Origin: Zygnema cylindricum
Taxonomy: Eukaryota > Streptophyta > Zygnematophyceae > Zygnematales > Zygnemataceae
Length of the DNA stretch: 64,000 nt
Reading direction: 5' to 3'
Assembly (NCBI GenBank): GCA_037447655.1
Contig: JBBHKE010000954.1
Coordinates: forward strand, 1-64,000
Part shown: one piece after another, positions 35,545-48,385 of the stretch
Numbering within the stretch: the first letter of the stretch is position 1
Layout: each line of letters opens with the position of its first letter
Notes under the pieces: model-generated
What the model saw: the letters and a program-made list of their open reading frames with translations, nothing else
What the model was told of the DNA's origin: nothing
Database searches by the model: none
Made by a program: the position numbers and the translations under genes

Positions 35545-38500
35545 ATGTCGTCCTCGGACTCTCCAGCTGCTATAGATTTGACTGTAAGTTTCCTGTCTGA
35601 GATTATAACTTGAGTTTTTCTGTTTGAGAGTTGGCATTTGTCAAGTATTTCTCCATAGCCTATCGTTGGTGAGAATTAAGTCAGTTCAGTCGACTCCTTT
35701 CGTATGGTCAGGAATGTAGATGCAATTCAAATTGGTAAACTCTTGTGGTCTATGTCTCATATTTGTGCTTGTGTATCCATTTTATAAGAAGCTCTTGAAG
35801 AGGACGAACAATTTTTCCCTCAAAACTTATGAAAGAACTCTAGTTGAATCTCTCGAAAGGTGAAAGTGATTGATGGTAAAAATTTTGTCAATTTGCAGGA
35901 AAAGGAGCCTTTTTTGAAATCTGATGAGCAGGTCGCGAAAAATGCGGCAGGAGAGTCTCATGCTCTAGCTGGTACAGTAGGAAGTGCCAAGGGAGAGAGT
36001 AGTGAGCTGTTATCATCAGTACAGAAAAAGATTCAAGCTTTAAAAAATACCATAGCACCTTTTTTAGGAGCAATAGCAGTATCCCTCACAGTTCTGCAGT
36101 GGTGGTTCTTCAACATTGCAGTCATTATCACTAATAAGTGGATTTTTCAGGTGCTTTTTCTTTACCTTTGAGCTTTCCTTGCAGATCCGAGGATAATATA
36201 TTTGATGAAGTTGAATTGTCCTGCTGAAACAGTTGACAATTTACTTTTCATGTTACCTTCTGTTGCTTACCTTCTGGGTTTGTTTTCCTTTTGGACTTTC
36301 TTAGAATGGTGTAGATTGTGAGGATTTGTCAATGTCTCTTGGTAGAACATATTATCGAGAATATACATGTTTATGTTTTGCATGTTGACTGATATGCTTG
36401 TTGTTATTCTGATGGCAGGAATTCTTGTTCACATTTCCTATGACGCTGACATGTATTCACTTCTTGGTTTCGTGGATCGGTGCCTACGTTTCAATTCATG
36501 TAAGCATGTCTCAAATGTGCCGTACTTGAATCGGTCGTACAACACCACCTAGTTATTTTTCTTTTAGAATGATGCAAACCTCCCGGTCAATTCTTTGCAC
36601 GGTTTTTCTATTTCCCTAGGTCATTTGTCAGCTCTGGCTTGAAATTTTACCTGACATTTTTCACTACTAAAAGTTACACCAGATGGAAGAGTCAATAACC
36701 ATTGTGATGACATAGCTATCATAGCTAGCATAGGAATAGAAATTCACAAATGTCAATCCAACTTTCACTGATTTTTGAATTGAAGATCATTGGTGTGCTG
36801 TCGAGGAAGGTGACAGTGTCCTGATGCCAATGGGAACGCAATTTTGCAGTCTTTGAAACTGAGTCCTTTGATTGAAGTGGAACAAGGCGATCGCTTAACA
36901 CGAATCTTCCCTCTCGCTTCAGTCACATGTGTGAACATTGTGCTTGGGAATGTGAGCTTGCGATACATTCCAGTTTCATTTGTCCAAACCATCAAAGCTC
37001 TAACACCAGCTACAACAGGTAAAGGATAAAAAACAACAATTTCCAAAGCTTTTCGCTCAAATCTTATCCGAGTTTCTGTGTCTCTCTTGAAGATGAGCTG
37101 AAGGAAACAAATACATTTCTTTACTCTTTTGCCAGGTCTTGTACTTCTGAAGTAGACACCAGGCTAAGATTTTATTTTTCTGCAATTACTGTCAAGTTGT
37201 AAGAGAAATTGTTGCTGGTTGTTGCATACTAAACCGATACTCTTTTTTTCTTTGTGCAGTTTTGTTGCAGGTCCTCATCTGGGGCAAGAGTTTTAACAAG
37301 CTTGTCTACTGGAGCTTGTTGCCTGTGGTGGGAGGAATGATTTTGGCGTCTTTCACAGAGCTCAGTTTTGTTTTGGCGGGATTTCTGGCTGCCATAGCTT
37401 CCTGCTTCATCACATCGACAGGTGGCATTCTCGCAGAGCATCTGCTGAGCGGCAAATACAAGTTCGACTCTATTAACACAGTATGTCAATCCACAGATTT
37501 CGTAGACAATTGAACTCACGGTTAGTTAGAGAAACACATCTTTAACTCATAGGTTGCTAAAGAAAACACATCAAGGCTTTTAGGTAGAGTTGCAAATCGA
37601 GGCAGAAAAACGGATATTTGAAACAGGTTTAGAAACCGATACTTGATATTCGATACATTCAAACATACATAGGGTATCATAAATGCGATACTTAAGATAA
37701 AATTTTGAGATATTTAAGGTACAAACTGACGACAATGTCTGTGAATCATACGATTTCCCGTTGAATCCGATGAATTTTCAACTTTAGCTTTGTCGTTTTC
37801 GACAAAGCCAACCTTGGTTCTGTTGCGCACAGAAGGTATTTTAGCAATTCTTTCACGTTAAAATGGATATAAACTTGTGTATACTGGTGTTAAGCTTTCA
37901 GTCCTCTATCAGATTCAATATATTCAAGAATCTTACTTTTTAAAGCAGAAAACATAAAGCATTCCAGTTTTGCCAGGTATTATTAAGGTTCGAATTGTAC
38001 CTGTAGGTAGTTTACTGTAAACACTAAACAGGCATAAAATGGTAAGTTACAAAATATTTGCATCGTGTATTCCAATAAAATGTTTTATGATACACTTCTG
38101 TCCTACAATGCGATACACGGAAGTTCTGTAGTGTGCCGAAAAATATTGTGAACTTTGCGATGCGATGTTCAACTTTAGTTTTGATGGCTAGAGCTTCAGT
38201 TCAACTAGGGATTCATAACGAGGGCAAATTTCCGGTAACTGATAATTGGTGATATCGGGCTGCCCAATAACCCGAATACATATTGAAATTTAGCGAAATT
38301 TAGTTAAGTGAAAAACTACTTAAACAAAAACAATACACCACAAGTACGTGATCAAACGTACATACTTCGAGTTCCTGAACTCAAGCCCAAACAGGACATG
38401 TTTAATAAACCCGCAAAATCAGGTTACACGATTCATGAATGTAAAGACGTTTACAGTCATCCATCACTGACCATCAGGTATAGTACTTTTAATGCCTTTT

Positions 38501-41500
38501 GTACTTTATGGTACATATTGACACATTGAAACTATGAGACGATGGACAAGGGGTATCACTAGTGTTGTATATTGAGCAGGTTGTGGATAATCGATATGTT
38601 TTTTTTGTGGAGTCTCGATAGTCTATGTATTGCATCAGCGATAGTTACGATACATCGATATTGAAATTGCAATATCATTTAACTGTACAGTTACTTCTGT
38701 ACTTTCAAACTTTTTTTTTTCTACGCCATCGAGGCTGGAAAATGTTTCTCAGTACTGTGCGACAGAGGTCACAAAAGTGTACCCAAGTCTGTACCCGGCT
38801 CGCGATTCGGGTGCCAAATTTTGGGGGTCGGCCAGATTCGGCCGGGTGATTCAAAAAAAAAAAAAAAAAATCGGGTACCACGGGGTAAGCAAAAAAAGAA
38901 AAAAAATGAAGGTTTCGTAGGTACGTACTACTACACCGCGAATCGTAATTAGAGTAATGAAAAAATTAGAGTAAAAAAACAAAAAAAAACAATTAGAGTA
39001 ATGCACTCTAATTTATGTGATAGAACTTTTTCACAGTCGAAGTTTACTCTAATTTATTTAAGTACTCTATATTGGGTTATGTCGCCAATAAATATCCGCG
39101 CTGAAATTATAAACACTAAATTACGCGGACGTACAAAAACTGTCAGTCCGTATAGTTTTGACGTCATTATGACGCTAGTATTATTTGTCGCGCTGAATGT
39201 CAGTTAATGTTCACACTGACGACGATGCTGTCTACGGACGAGAGTTATGCGAACGGCTTTTTTTCGATGTGATTGATTTTTCGTTTAGTCCCATTTCACG
39301 TGCTAGCGCGATTGTATTAAATCATTATTTGTACCTTTTTACTTAAAAAAGTACAGTTTTGCACGGTCGAACGTCGTCCGTACTCGACACTATTTAAAAC
39401 GAACCTATATTACAATTCTGTTACGCTAATTAAACTTACCTAAATTAGAATAATGAAAAAATTAGAATCATTTACTCTATTTGATGTCATAGAGTCGAAA
39501 TTTCGAGCGACCGAATTAGAGTAATTTACTCTAATTACGATTCGCGGTGTAGTGTCCATACTATCCAACATTATTGTGCTTTGTACCACTAATTTTGTAC
39601 TTATTCGTCGCGAGAAATCGAGTTTCGGTTAACTTTTTTTTTCGTAACTGCGTATCTGGTACCGGGTAACAATTAAGGAGAGTGCAATAACCCGACCGGA
39701 TTTCGGGTGTTCAGATTTTGAAAAAAAAAAAAAATGTCGGATTCGGGTATTTGAAATTTTGACTTCTGTGACCTCTGCCGTGCGCAACACTAAGTTTGCA
39801 CCAAATATTTGACTTTGTGTGACTCTCCATGAAAAATTCAATTTTTGAGATCCTGTTTCCAAAAAAATTGCAGGTGTCTCGGAGCTCCAATGTCATTTGC
39901 AAAACTCTCCACTGTCATCTCTTCTCCTTCTTAATCTCCCACTCCCTCTTGTTGGAATGAATCACGGCAAAATTGTCATGAGAAAAAGAGCTCTGAAAAT
40001 GAAAATTTTGGCTGACTGTGCGGAATTTGGTGGCAGGTCGAGAGAGAAAAGACAAAGAAACGAAATCAGGAAGCCGTGACGGAAAGTTCTAGAATTAATG
40101 ATGTCGACAGTGTCACAAATAAGCATAACATCGACGATGTAACAAAAAACCAGACATCTAGAACGTCCCCAAAAAAATGACGTCTGCAATGCACAAAATT
40201 ATGTAGCGTCTACGAATGTCACGATCTTAACCGACAACTTTTCTTTTTGAACATTGGAACATCCGTAAAACGCGTACATAGAACTTTCACTACAAAACAT
40301 TTTTTTCTCGTTAAGTTACGGTTGCATCGTTGTCGCTTGTGGCAGGTAAGGCTGTACCCGTCTCCCAATAAAAGCCTACTGAAGAATGTCACGACGGATT
40401 TTTTTAAACTACAGATTTGCGGTTTTTGTGAGAAATGACTTGGCAGACTTACAAAGCTTACCGAAGGTTCCTGTGTCGCGAAACTGGAAGAGTGCCGATG
40501 GGGAATCTCCCTCAGTACCTCGATTGTTGAACTCATAACTTCGGGCCAATTAAGTGTTTGGTGAAGGTTTGGTGGGATATGTTTTCTGGTCTGGTAAAGA
40601 TTTATGTACTGATTACCGTATGGTTCTCACTCGATTATCGGCAGTTATCGAATTATTGATATTTGTTGGCAAAATTGATAAATATTGATATCTTGATAAA
40701 TATCGATATCAAGTTCGCGGTATCGATAAAAACTGTAATTGCGTACCATATACAGCATTAAGGTGTCACTATCACCGATTTTTGGCACTAATTCCTTAAG
40801 TTCACCTCACATCCTCTACTGTTTTGAATCTTTTCAGAATGTGTCTCCAGTGAATGCTGACCCATCTTGCTTTTCTTGGGTTTTATTTGCCATCTTATTG
40901 CCAGAGTATGCGGAAAGGAATGTCAGTGAAAGTATTGACCGTAATTAACTGTTGAATGGAAGTCAGAATGGTTCATGATTGTGCTTGTCCTTTGATGTCT
41001 TTCGCAGGTATATCATATGGTCCCCTACTGCGTACAACTCATCATTATTCCAGCTTTGGCAATTGAAGGACCAGGAGTCTACACCTGGCTATTAACAACT
41101 GAGGATCTATTGTGGCCCATAGTTGCGATCGTCACTTCAGGAGTGATGGCGTTTGGATTAAACTTCTCCCTTTATGCGGTTATTAAGGTTACAAGCGCTG
41201 TTACTTTCAATGTTGTCGGCAATTTCAAGGTAAGGCTCTTACGACCAATCGGTTTGACTCTTTGTTAAGTTATTTGACACCTGGATTGTACTAATTGCTT
41301 CCCATGCTGTATTTCTTTGTCTTGAAATCGTGGACTGCGATATGCTTTTCTATCTCCTCGTAATCATAATGAAGCAGCGGCGGGATGTGTCTGTTTTGGT
41401 CCTCTACATGCTCGGTAGCCGTCAATTCGACCTTGTAACCTCCTTATGTGACACATCTGAGCGGTTGTCTGTTTCCTTTGGACTGGTACGTCTGTCTCTC

Positions 41501-41680
41501 CAGGTTGCCGTGGCCGTTCTTTGCTCGTGGCTCGTGTTCCACAATCCAATGAACCTTTTGAACATTCTGGGATGCGCCGTCACTGTTGGAGGGTGCACGT
41601 ACTACGGCTATTTGCAACACTATTTCTCGCAGCAAACCAAAGCCGAGGCCGCCGCCGCAAATAAACCACCCAAAGTGTAA
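35545..41680 (+). CDS. UDP-galactose/nucleotide-sugar transporter, KT group (386 aa)
   Basis: Seven exons join in frame: 35545-35583, 35899-36150, 36419-36499, 36850-37018, 37260-37480, 41008-41229 and 41504-41680, all GT-AG. The first encodes MSSSDSPAAIDLT. The product is a 386-aa multi-pass membrane protein of the triose-phosphate translocator/drug-metabolite transporter superfamily. It matches the Arabidopsis UDP-galactose transporter 1 group throughout: LQWWFFNIAVIITNKWIFQ, NIVLGNVSLRYIPVSF, TIKALTPATT, GHILAEHL-like GGILAEHLLSG, KFDSINTVY, and AVTFNVVGNFKVAVAV. The expected site is the Golgi, moving UDP-sugars in exchange for UMP. The first 45 or so residues are a variable hydrophilic cytosolic tail. 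Intron 5 is 3.5 kb and carries nested transposons. The others are 250-350 nt. Exact substrate cannot be told from sequence. Confidence 0.95.
38763..39777. mobile_element. hAT-like element B2 inside transporter intron 5
   Basis: The ends are CAGAGGTCACAAAAGTG and CTTCTGTGACCTCTG, related to B1 at 32816. Flanks ctgtgcga and ccgtgcgc are an imperfect 8-bp duplication. It is interrupted by a 616-bp MITE. A surrounding pair, tagtgttgtatattg (38561) and gcgcaacacta (39782), may be an older hAT-A relic. Confidence 0.78.
38934..39549. mobile_element. TA-flanked MITE, subfamily C, copy 2 (616 bp)
   Basis: The ends are CACCGCGAATCGTAATTAGA and CTCTAATTACGATTCGCGGTG, with TA outside (38932-38933 and 39550-39551). 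It is the same length as copy 1 at 6030. It is nested in hAT-like B2, which is nested in intron 5 of the sugar transporter. Confidence 0.92.
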
Positions 41681-42945
41681 TTCGTGATATTTAACCAGTT
41701 TTTACCACCATTTTTTCGGTTTTTTAAGACAAAGATCAACAGCAGGAGAGCTCTGGAAGTGACGGTGCTAAAAGTGCTGTTTTTATTTTATTCAAGTATT
41801 TGTTTGTAAGATAACTCGGAGAAATTGTTTGAATTGATTGGAAGGAGCGAGTAAACATTCGTCCCTTGCTAGTCTCTATACCGATTTGCACCCATAGATA
41901 TCCAGATCGGAGTTCAAAATATATTTATGGTCTTATGCACTTAGTAAGCTGTGAAATTGCAGCAGATAATGTTGAAGAAGGAAATGTATTTTTGCTCTCT
42001 CCAACAATATAGGAGTTTTCAAAAGAGTAGTTTAGAAAAGTTAAGCAAATGATACCTATCTCCAACGAGAGCTGAAATTGTAATCAAATTTTCTTGAGCT
42101 TATCATTTTGAAGTTGTGAAAGACGTGAGGAAAACTCTATGCATTTGCATCCAATGTGAGTTTAAGCCTTGATCGGCATAGTTACCATTTTTTTTTTAAA
42201 TCATTCTTTTTGAAATTTTATTTGATATCCCGTACAGGATGTGTCTATGTGGCGATAACGATCAGTTTTGGATCTTTTTGAAGGTTGCAAATTGTTGTGG
42301 ATTCTTAGCAAAGCTAAGGGCTCCATGTGCCACTTCTCATCCCTTTCATCCTATCCATTCACAATTTCGATTCCCGGAGACCTCTCGCATTGGAACGGGA
42401 AGTTTTTATTAATGTGCTCTCAACTTCCTTTTGTCCTTCCACCTTGTCATGGTCTATGAGCTATTACACGATGTCCGACCACATGGCTCTTATAATGTAT
42501 GTTTTTTCTTGTCGGTTTTATAATTGTCAACAAAAATAGTTTACCGTCGAGCGGTTTTCATAAAGTTTCCTTTGTTTGCACTCAACTCCAACCTACATTC
42601 TAAGACTCATTTTTGCCATACAAGTCTTGGTTAGCTAACCAAGAGTTTGTTAAGTATTTAGCTCGGGTTCCATTGCACACAGTCTTTGCTTATATTATAT
42701 ATCATAATATTATATATTATGTAGTATATATTATGTATTATGTATTATGTATTATATATTATGTATTATATATTATATATTATGTATTATACATTGTTGG
42801 ATCGCCATCCCAGTAGGGTCGTCGTTAGGTTGACGTTTTGAATGCATTTAATATTGCAGGCTGTGACATTCTTCTCCCTTTCCTTTTCAGAGTTTATGCC
42901 AATTCCCTCTCTTATCTCGAGGTTTCTCAATATGTTGGGGGTTGG
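41681..42945. other. 3' flank of the transporter; tattatgtat microsatellite
   Basis: This is untranslated and intergenic DNA. 42665-42795 is a tattatgtat-type AT microsatellite. No further gene is seen. Confidence 0.6.
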
Positions 42946-42946
42946 G

Positions 42947-43292
42947 TTGTTTCCATGTGCTTGGATGGTTTACCATCGGGCTTTCTTAAAAAAGCTAATG
43001 ATGAATTACTTTTCCATTCGTGTGACAATCTAATACTCGACCAATTATTTTATCATTCTCGGCGTTGGTTTACTTTTTCTCTCATCTACTACAAGCTCTT
43101 GTCACGAAGTCCTTTTGGGAGACCCTTCGTTTCTCCGAGCTCATTTCCTTGGGTTACGGGTTTCTCACTCCGTTGTCCACTTGTTTCAAGTATAATAAAC
43201 TTGAATTAAAAAGCGGGAGATCTCCCATTCCGACTAATATAAGTACCGAGCTTTATTAAAAATGCGCGGTGGTCAACCATTTGAGTACATGG
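42947..43292. mobile_element. J-type MITE (about 345 bp)
   Basis: The left end ccatgtgcttggatggttta, continuing ccatcgggctttcttaa, is inverted at the right as gctttattaaaaatgcgcgg plus tggtcaaccatttgag. Single J ends also lie at 35025, 43925, 44028 and 44370. No coding frame is present. Confidence 0.65.
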
Positions 43293-44586
43293 CAATAAAA
43301 GAAAGGACTTGCCAAAACAAAACTGAAAAAAAGTACACAGTCTCCTTTAGGGGAAGTCTTTTTGACTCCCATTGCTTTAGCAAATTTGTCGTTTTTCTTC
43401 TCCCTTGTTACAAAGACAACTAAAGTAAGGGAGTTCAAGAATTAATTTCTGATAAGGTTGTCGCTACTAGTCACCACTTAATGCATCTCCCCAGGTGCTA
43501 CAGTAAATGTTAAATACACTTCTGTTGCCTTGGTTAAATAATCTTCTCGCGCCCATCGTCTATCTTGTGAAGGACCTGGTTTTGGAGGCCTTTTTTGGTT
43601 ACGACTAGATATTTACACCCTCAGTTTCAACCCACACTAATACACCAGTGCTTTCTTCTTTACCCCGTGTCACGTCACAATTTGAAAGTTTGTAAGGTGG
43701 AGAGCTTGGGACTAAGTTCAAAAACACTTGCCAAAAAGTTTTGACAAAGTAGATGGTTAGAAAACATTGTATTACATGCAAGTGAATGTCACAAGATTTT
43801 TTTTGAGGTTGGCATTAATGATGGGGCAAATGTACAAAGCACGGAATATATCATGAGAAGAGAAATGAAAGCTACTAGTTGATTAACTTAACACACCAAT
43901 TTTAATTACCTAGAGCGAAATCTTCGGAAGATGGTTTACTATCGCTCATTTTAATTCAATTTGATGCTTTATTTTTTTTAATAAAACAAAACAGAACGTA
44001 AAGTTAATGCCACAACGTATCAAAGACTTTTTTAATAAAGCACTATGGTAGACCATCTGAGTACATGGGAACGAAAAAAGTGAACGGCGAAGAAAACCGG
44101 TTGAGGAGAGAAGCAAACTAAACAAAAAAAATAGTGCAAAAAAAACTAACATGCAAAAGAGACATATTGAGACACTTCTCTGACAATACAGTCTAAATCG
44201 TTTGGGCCCCTGACAACAAAGGAAAAACATTCTCAGAGGTTTTAGAGCATTTGTGGCTATGAGAACTGGAGGAATGAGACATGCATTTTTAGCATTTTCA
44301 TGATTCCAGTAATTGCGACATAAATATATGCACCAAAACCGTTGTCGTTACCATCACCAAGAAGGAGGGGGGCGACTTTATTAAAAAGCGCGATGGTAAA
44401 CCATCTGAGTCCATAGGAACAAAATGAAGTAGCGTTTCTAAAACTGAAAGAACCATATGACAAGGGAATAAACAAAAAGGAAAATCAAGGCAAAACCGAC
44501 GAAAATACGAAAGGATGGCAAGGAAATCGAAAATACCCAAAAAAGCAAAACCCAGCAAGCAAAACATCAAAGGAAAAATCTAACAC

Positions 44587-44587
<1 letters not shown>
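43293..44587. other. J-type repeat ends, no gene
   Basis: Inverted J ends at 43925-43950 and 44025-44075 bound another small element. A third end (aagcgcgatggtaaaccatc) is at 44385. Apparent frames here are repeat-derived. Confidence 0.5.

Positions 44588-44662
<75 letters not shown>
44588..44662. repeat. Long poly-A tract (75 bp)
   Basis: Nearly pure A on the plus strand, broken by one C. It abuts the 3' end of the LINE-like element, which reads on the minus strand, so the tract is poly-T in element sense. Confidence 0.9.
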
Positions 44663-44665
<3 letters not shown>

Positions 44666-44687
44666 AAACCCCAATATAACTAAAAAT

Positions 44688-46893
44688 CTACCGAAAGCAA
44701 CCACGTAGGTCCCCGAATCCCGGAGGAGCACGAGGAGGAAGTTCAATAGACGATCGAAGTAATATAGAAGCCAACACCCGTTGTAGGGCCACGGAAAAAC
44801 TTTGACGAAAAAAAGAAGTAAGGACTGAAACAGAAGGGCTCCCATGTCCCAGCCTCTCGAACGAGCGCCGACCACAAGTACGGAAAAACTCATCCAAAGC
44901 CACACCCAAACAACCAAATATCTCGACCGCCATCGGAATGAAGCCATCCATAGCATCGCGATGGGCATAATCACGCTCCTTCCTTTACCCGCGTCACGGG
45001 CGGCCACTCCCACATGCCGAGCCGCTTGGTTGACGATTGTAGTTGAGGTAGGGTTCGCACAACAATGTCACCAAATGTACGACGCGCACCATCAAGTAAT
45101 ACAAGATCAATCCGACGCGAAGGAATAATGTGAGAGACCTCCTGGCGAACAGAAAATCCCCCCTCAGAAGCGATAGTAGCGATGGTGTCTCGAATCATGT
45201 CGTGCGCCTGAATTAACTCGCCCCCGTGGGAGCAACGAAGCAAATGGACCCCGTCGGGCTCGAGAACGTGGCCATAGGAGCAAACAAGTGAGCCAAGCAA
45301 AGGTGGGTGAGGAAGGCCAAGCCAAAACCTAAGGGTCGTCGTGAACTGAGCCGGGGTGAAACGAAGAGTGGATAAGATAGGGACAGCCAATAGCCAAGCT
45401 TCAGAGCCAGGTCCCCCACAAGACAAGAAGCGTGCACGCGAAGAATTGGAAGGAAGCGCCTCGAGAAGCTGGAATTTAATAGCGGCGACAACCCGATCAG
45501 AAATGGATTCTTGAACAATCGCAACTGATGTCGTAACAAGAGTGGATAACATCGGCATGTCCTCGATAGCAGACGGATTAAGAGAACGTGATGCAACCAA
45601 AAAGGACTGTTGTAAGGCAAGCTCACCATTTGAAACACGGGGAACCACGACCGCAAGAATAGGAGTGTCCTCAGCCACAAAACGAGAGACAATAGTGGAA
45701 GCAACAAGGCACCAACTTCCCAAATAGGCGACTGGAGCAACATGCGCCGTCGAGAGTAAACCCAAACCGCCGGCCGAGACTGGAAGAGAGGCTTGGATGC
45801 GTGCCGCGGGCCCAAACTCGCGATCAAAAGCTCCACGGCCCAACAAAGTGTGGAGGACATCCATAAGGCGATCATCGAATGCGGAAAGTGAGGACACAAA
45901 AGATGGGGTGGGAGGGGAAGTGCAAGTAAGGTAGGAGGGCCGGGCCGGGAAACAGCGTGTCAGAAGAGCAAAGGCCACTTAGGGATCAGAAAGGTGAGGA
46001 AGGTCCTCCACGTGGGACAAATCTGTATGAAGAGCGAAATCGAGGAATTTCGTGACGTAGGGATCGGAACCAAGCGGGCAACCCAACACCCGAATGCCTT
46101 CGGTAGGAGTCTGAAAACCAGAAGGGGGAGTGAAAGAAAGAGGAATAGGACGTGGGGACCCAACAACACACTTAGATGGCTGGACTGAAAGATTGAGTTC
46201 AGCTAAGCGAGCATTTAAATAGTTATAGGCCGGTATAACATGGTCCGAAGGACCAATAATGTGTGTGTCATCCGCAATAGAAGGGAAGAGGCAAGAAGGG
46301 TACGCACCTGTTGAAGCTCGGAGGGCGCGGTAATGGGCTAGGGCAAACAAAGGGCCCCCAAGAGGATCGCCATGACGGGTGCCAATCGTGGAGGAAAGTG
46401 GGACCAAGCCATCATCGGTGGAGAAAGAGAGGCTACTGCTCAGAGAATAAAAGGCTCTCACAAAAGTAAATATCTAGGCAATCGGGGAAGGTGCGGCCAT
46501 AAGCTCTGAAAAAATGGCATTCCGATCCACTATATTAAAGGCATTAGAAACATCCACCTGGAGGACTAACCAATCCGGATGGGCATCTAGCAAAGCCCGG
46601 ATCCCATGGACGACGGCCAGAGAACCCCCCCTGGTTGCCACTCCGAACTAATGAGGGGAAAAATAATCACGGAAGCGGGCTGGAGCGGGATGCAGATTGC
46701 ACAGGCCACCAATCGGTACAATACCTCGCCCATTGCAATAGGTCGGATTCCCCCATTGGGTTTGGTGACAGCCACGAGGCGGGAGGCCGTGAGGAGATCG
46801 CAAATACGAGAGGGGACAGTGCTAGCCGCAATAAGGGAACGTACTTGAAATACCATATCAAAGCCCCGAGCACCAGATTTCGTCGAGGTATAT
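44688..46893 (-). pseudogene. LINE-like reverse transcriptase with restriction-like endonuclease, decayed
   Basis: Homology starts near 46893 (TKSGARGFDMVFQ) and ends at a stop near 44688. In order: RT motifs GGIRPIAMGEVLYRL, then QVDVSNAFN (first catalytic Asp, near 46550), GTRHGDPLGGPLFALAHYRA, then ADDTH at 46272-46267 (catalytic Asp pair), a thumb region, a zinc-like C-X11-H-X3-C (Cys at about 45282), HD, then RRIDLVLLDGARRTFGDIVV. The last part fits the Asp-rich core of the restriction-like endonuclease of R2-type LINEs. The C-terminal block ends FFRQSFSVALQRVLASILL. Breaks: a shift near the 46624 C-run, stops near 46474 and at 45979-45981, and a shift near 44960. The 5' end is missing and joins a decayed LTR. 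I know this RT type mainly from mosses and other streptophytes. Confidence 0.85.
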
Positions 46894-46979
46894 AGGGTAC
46901 GATAGCTACTTAAAGATGTACAAATAGGAAAGTTCATTTAACAAACGAACGGACTACAATCACATAGATATAGTTAGAT

Positions 46980-47505
46980 ATTATCACGTCTAAATGTACT
47001 GCTTGTATTTTAACGGCTATAAATTAAGGCCAATATCAATCGGACGGCGGAGGAAGAAGCCGGCATCGCGGAATGGACGATTTGGAGGTTTGCGGTCTCA
47101 GCCACACCGGGTGACACGTGGCAACATGACATTGGATGGCGGCATCTCCAGAACATACCATGGCGAACCAGGAAATGGCAGGCGTCATCTTCTTGGCCAT
47201 GTCGTACAATGGCCGTACAGAATGTACTCCAGGCCAAGTAACTTTCTGTACTGTACATTGAATTGATTGGCTCCGTACCTCAGTAGTAGAGGGATAAGGG
47301 GGGGGGTTCATGACTTAGAAAATATTGAAGTAGCAGCCTCTCTCCCAGAGCGCTCTTGTATAAAAGGTCATCTTTGACCATTGATAATTTACTGCTCAGG
47401 GGAGCAAATTCAACGATTATTTTTGTGGCAGACTCAAGGGAGTCAACTCTTCCAAGGGGTGCAGTTTGGTTAGTCTGTATTCTGTCAGGGTGTCAGCAAT
47501 ATTCA
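46980..47505 (+). mobile_element. Decayed partial LTR related to the copia LTRs
   Basis: Read on the minus strand it follows the LTR order: gactccc..gagtc, tgaatttgctcccctgagca, aaggtcatctttgacc, the tgtacgacatggcc block and the accgcaaacc block. Both ends are missing. In element sense it has TATAAAAGG near 47358, a good TATA box. Confidence 0.75.
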
Positions 47506-48265
47506 AACTAAGATTGAAGAATGAGTATCTAGAGTTTTAAGTGGGAACAATGAGGGGGAGTCAAGGCCGGGGTGAGGGGGGGCAAAGTCTGGAGTAGGAA
47601 GAAAAAATGAAGGGGGGCTGGAATGGGAGGAAGGGTGGAGCTGGGTGGAGAGAGGGGTCAATGGAAGGAGGTGGGTGGATCCGGGCCAGCCTCTGCGGGA
47701 TCGGTGGTTGGTGAGTAGCGTAGGTGGTGGTAAATGCTAGGGAGAGTGTGGAGATTTTAGGGGGAAAGACTCATTTTGAAGGGAGGAGATCTGGCCGCGA
47801 TGTGGAGGAGCAAAAGAAAGGATTGAGGTGGATAAGGAACACAAGGAGGACAGATGGGAGGATTCAACGGGGAGAGGTGGGTGAGGATGTGAAGGTGGAA
47901 AGATAGGATTTGGAGGGGAAAGATCCTGGGATGTGGAGGAGGAAAAGACAAGATTTTGCGGGGAGCAGGTCCTGTCGCGATGTGGAGGACGAAAAGACAG
48001 TATTTATACCAAATAGAGTGCGTAAACTAAAACCTAACCAATCGAATGTGGGGAAAAAAAGAACAAAGAGCTCCTCACCAGTTGAAGTGACAATTTTACG
48101 TTATCCAAAAACTTATTTAACTCGTAGGCCGTCACCATTACAAACAAATTTCTTAAAAGAAATGCGAATCGCCACATGTTCACAATGTCTTTTACCAGCT
48201 GGCTTTTCACAGACAAGACAAGTTACTCACAATTGTCACATTGTGTACAAGTCACAAACCTGTAC
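47506..48265. repeat. G-rich minisatellite and unassigned DNA
   Basis: 47690-48005 holds imperfect units with cgcgatgtggaggaggaaaa and ggggaaagat. The long plus-strand frame across it is repeat-derived. No family is recognised. Confidence 0.6.
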
Positions 48266-48385
48266 TTCAAACATGCGAAAACAATTGGAAACGCTGTATG
48301 TGGTTACTCCATTCTATCCGCATATCCTACAATATATACATATACAGTACAGGGGTACCACATATAGTGTTTCCAATCATTTGAA
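48266..48385. mobile_element. I-type MITE 1 (120 bp)
   Basis: The left end TTCAAACATGCGAAAACAAT (then tggaaacgctgtatg) is inverted at the right as ccacatatagtgtttccaat, ending catttgaa. The whole element can form a hairpin. Related copies are at 54223 and 61104. Confidence 0.78.
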
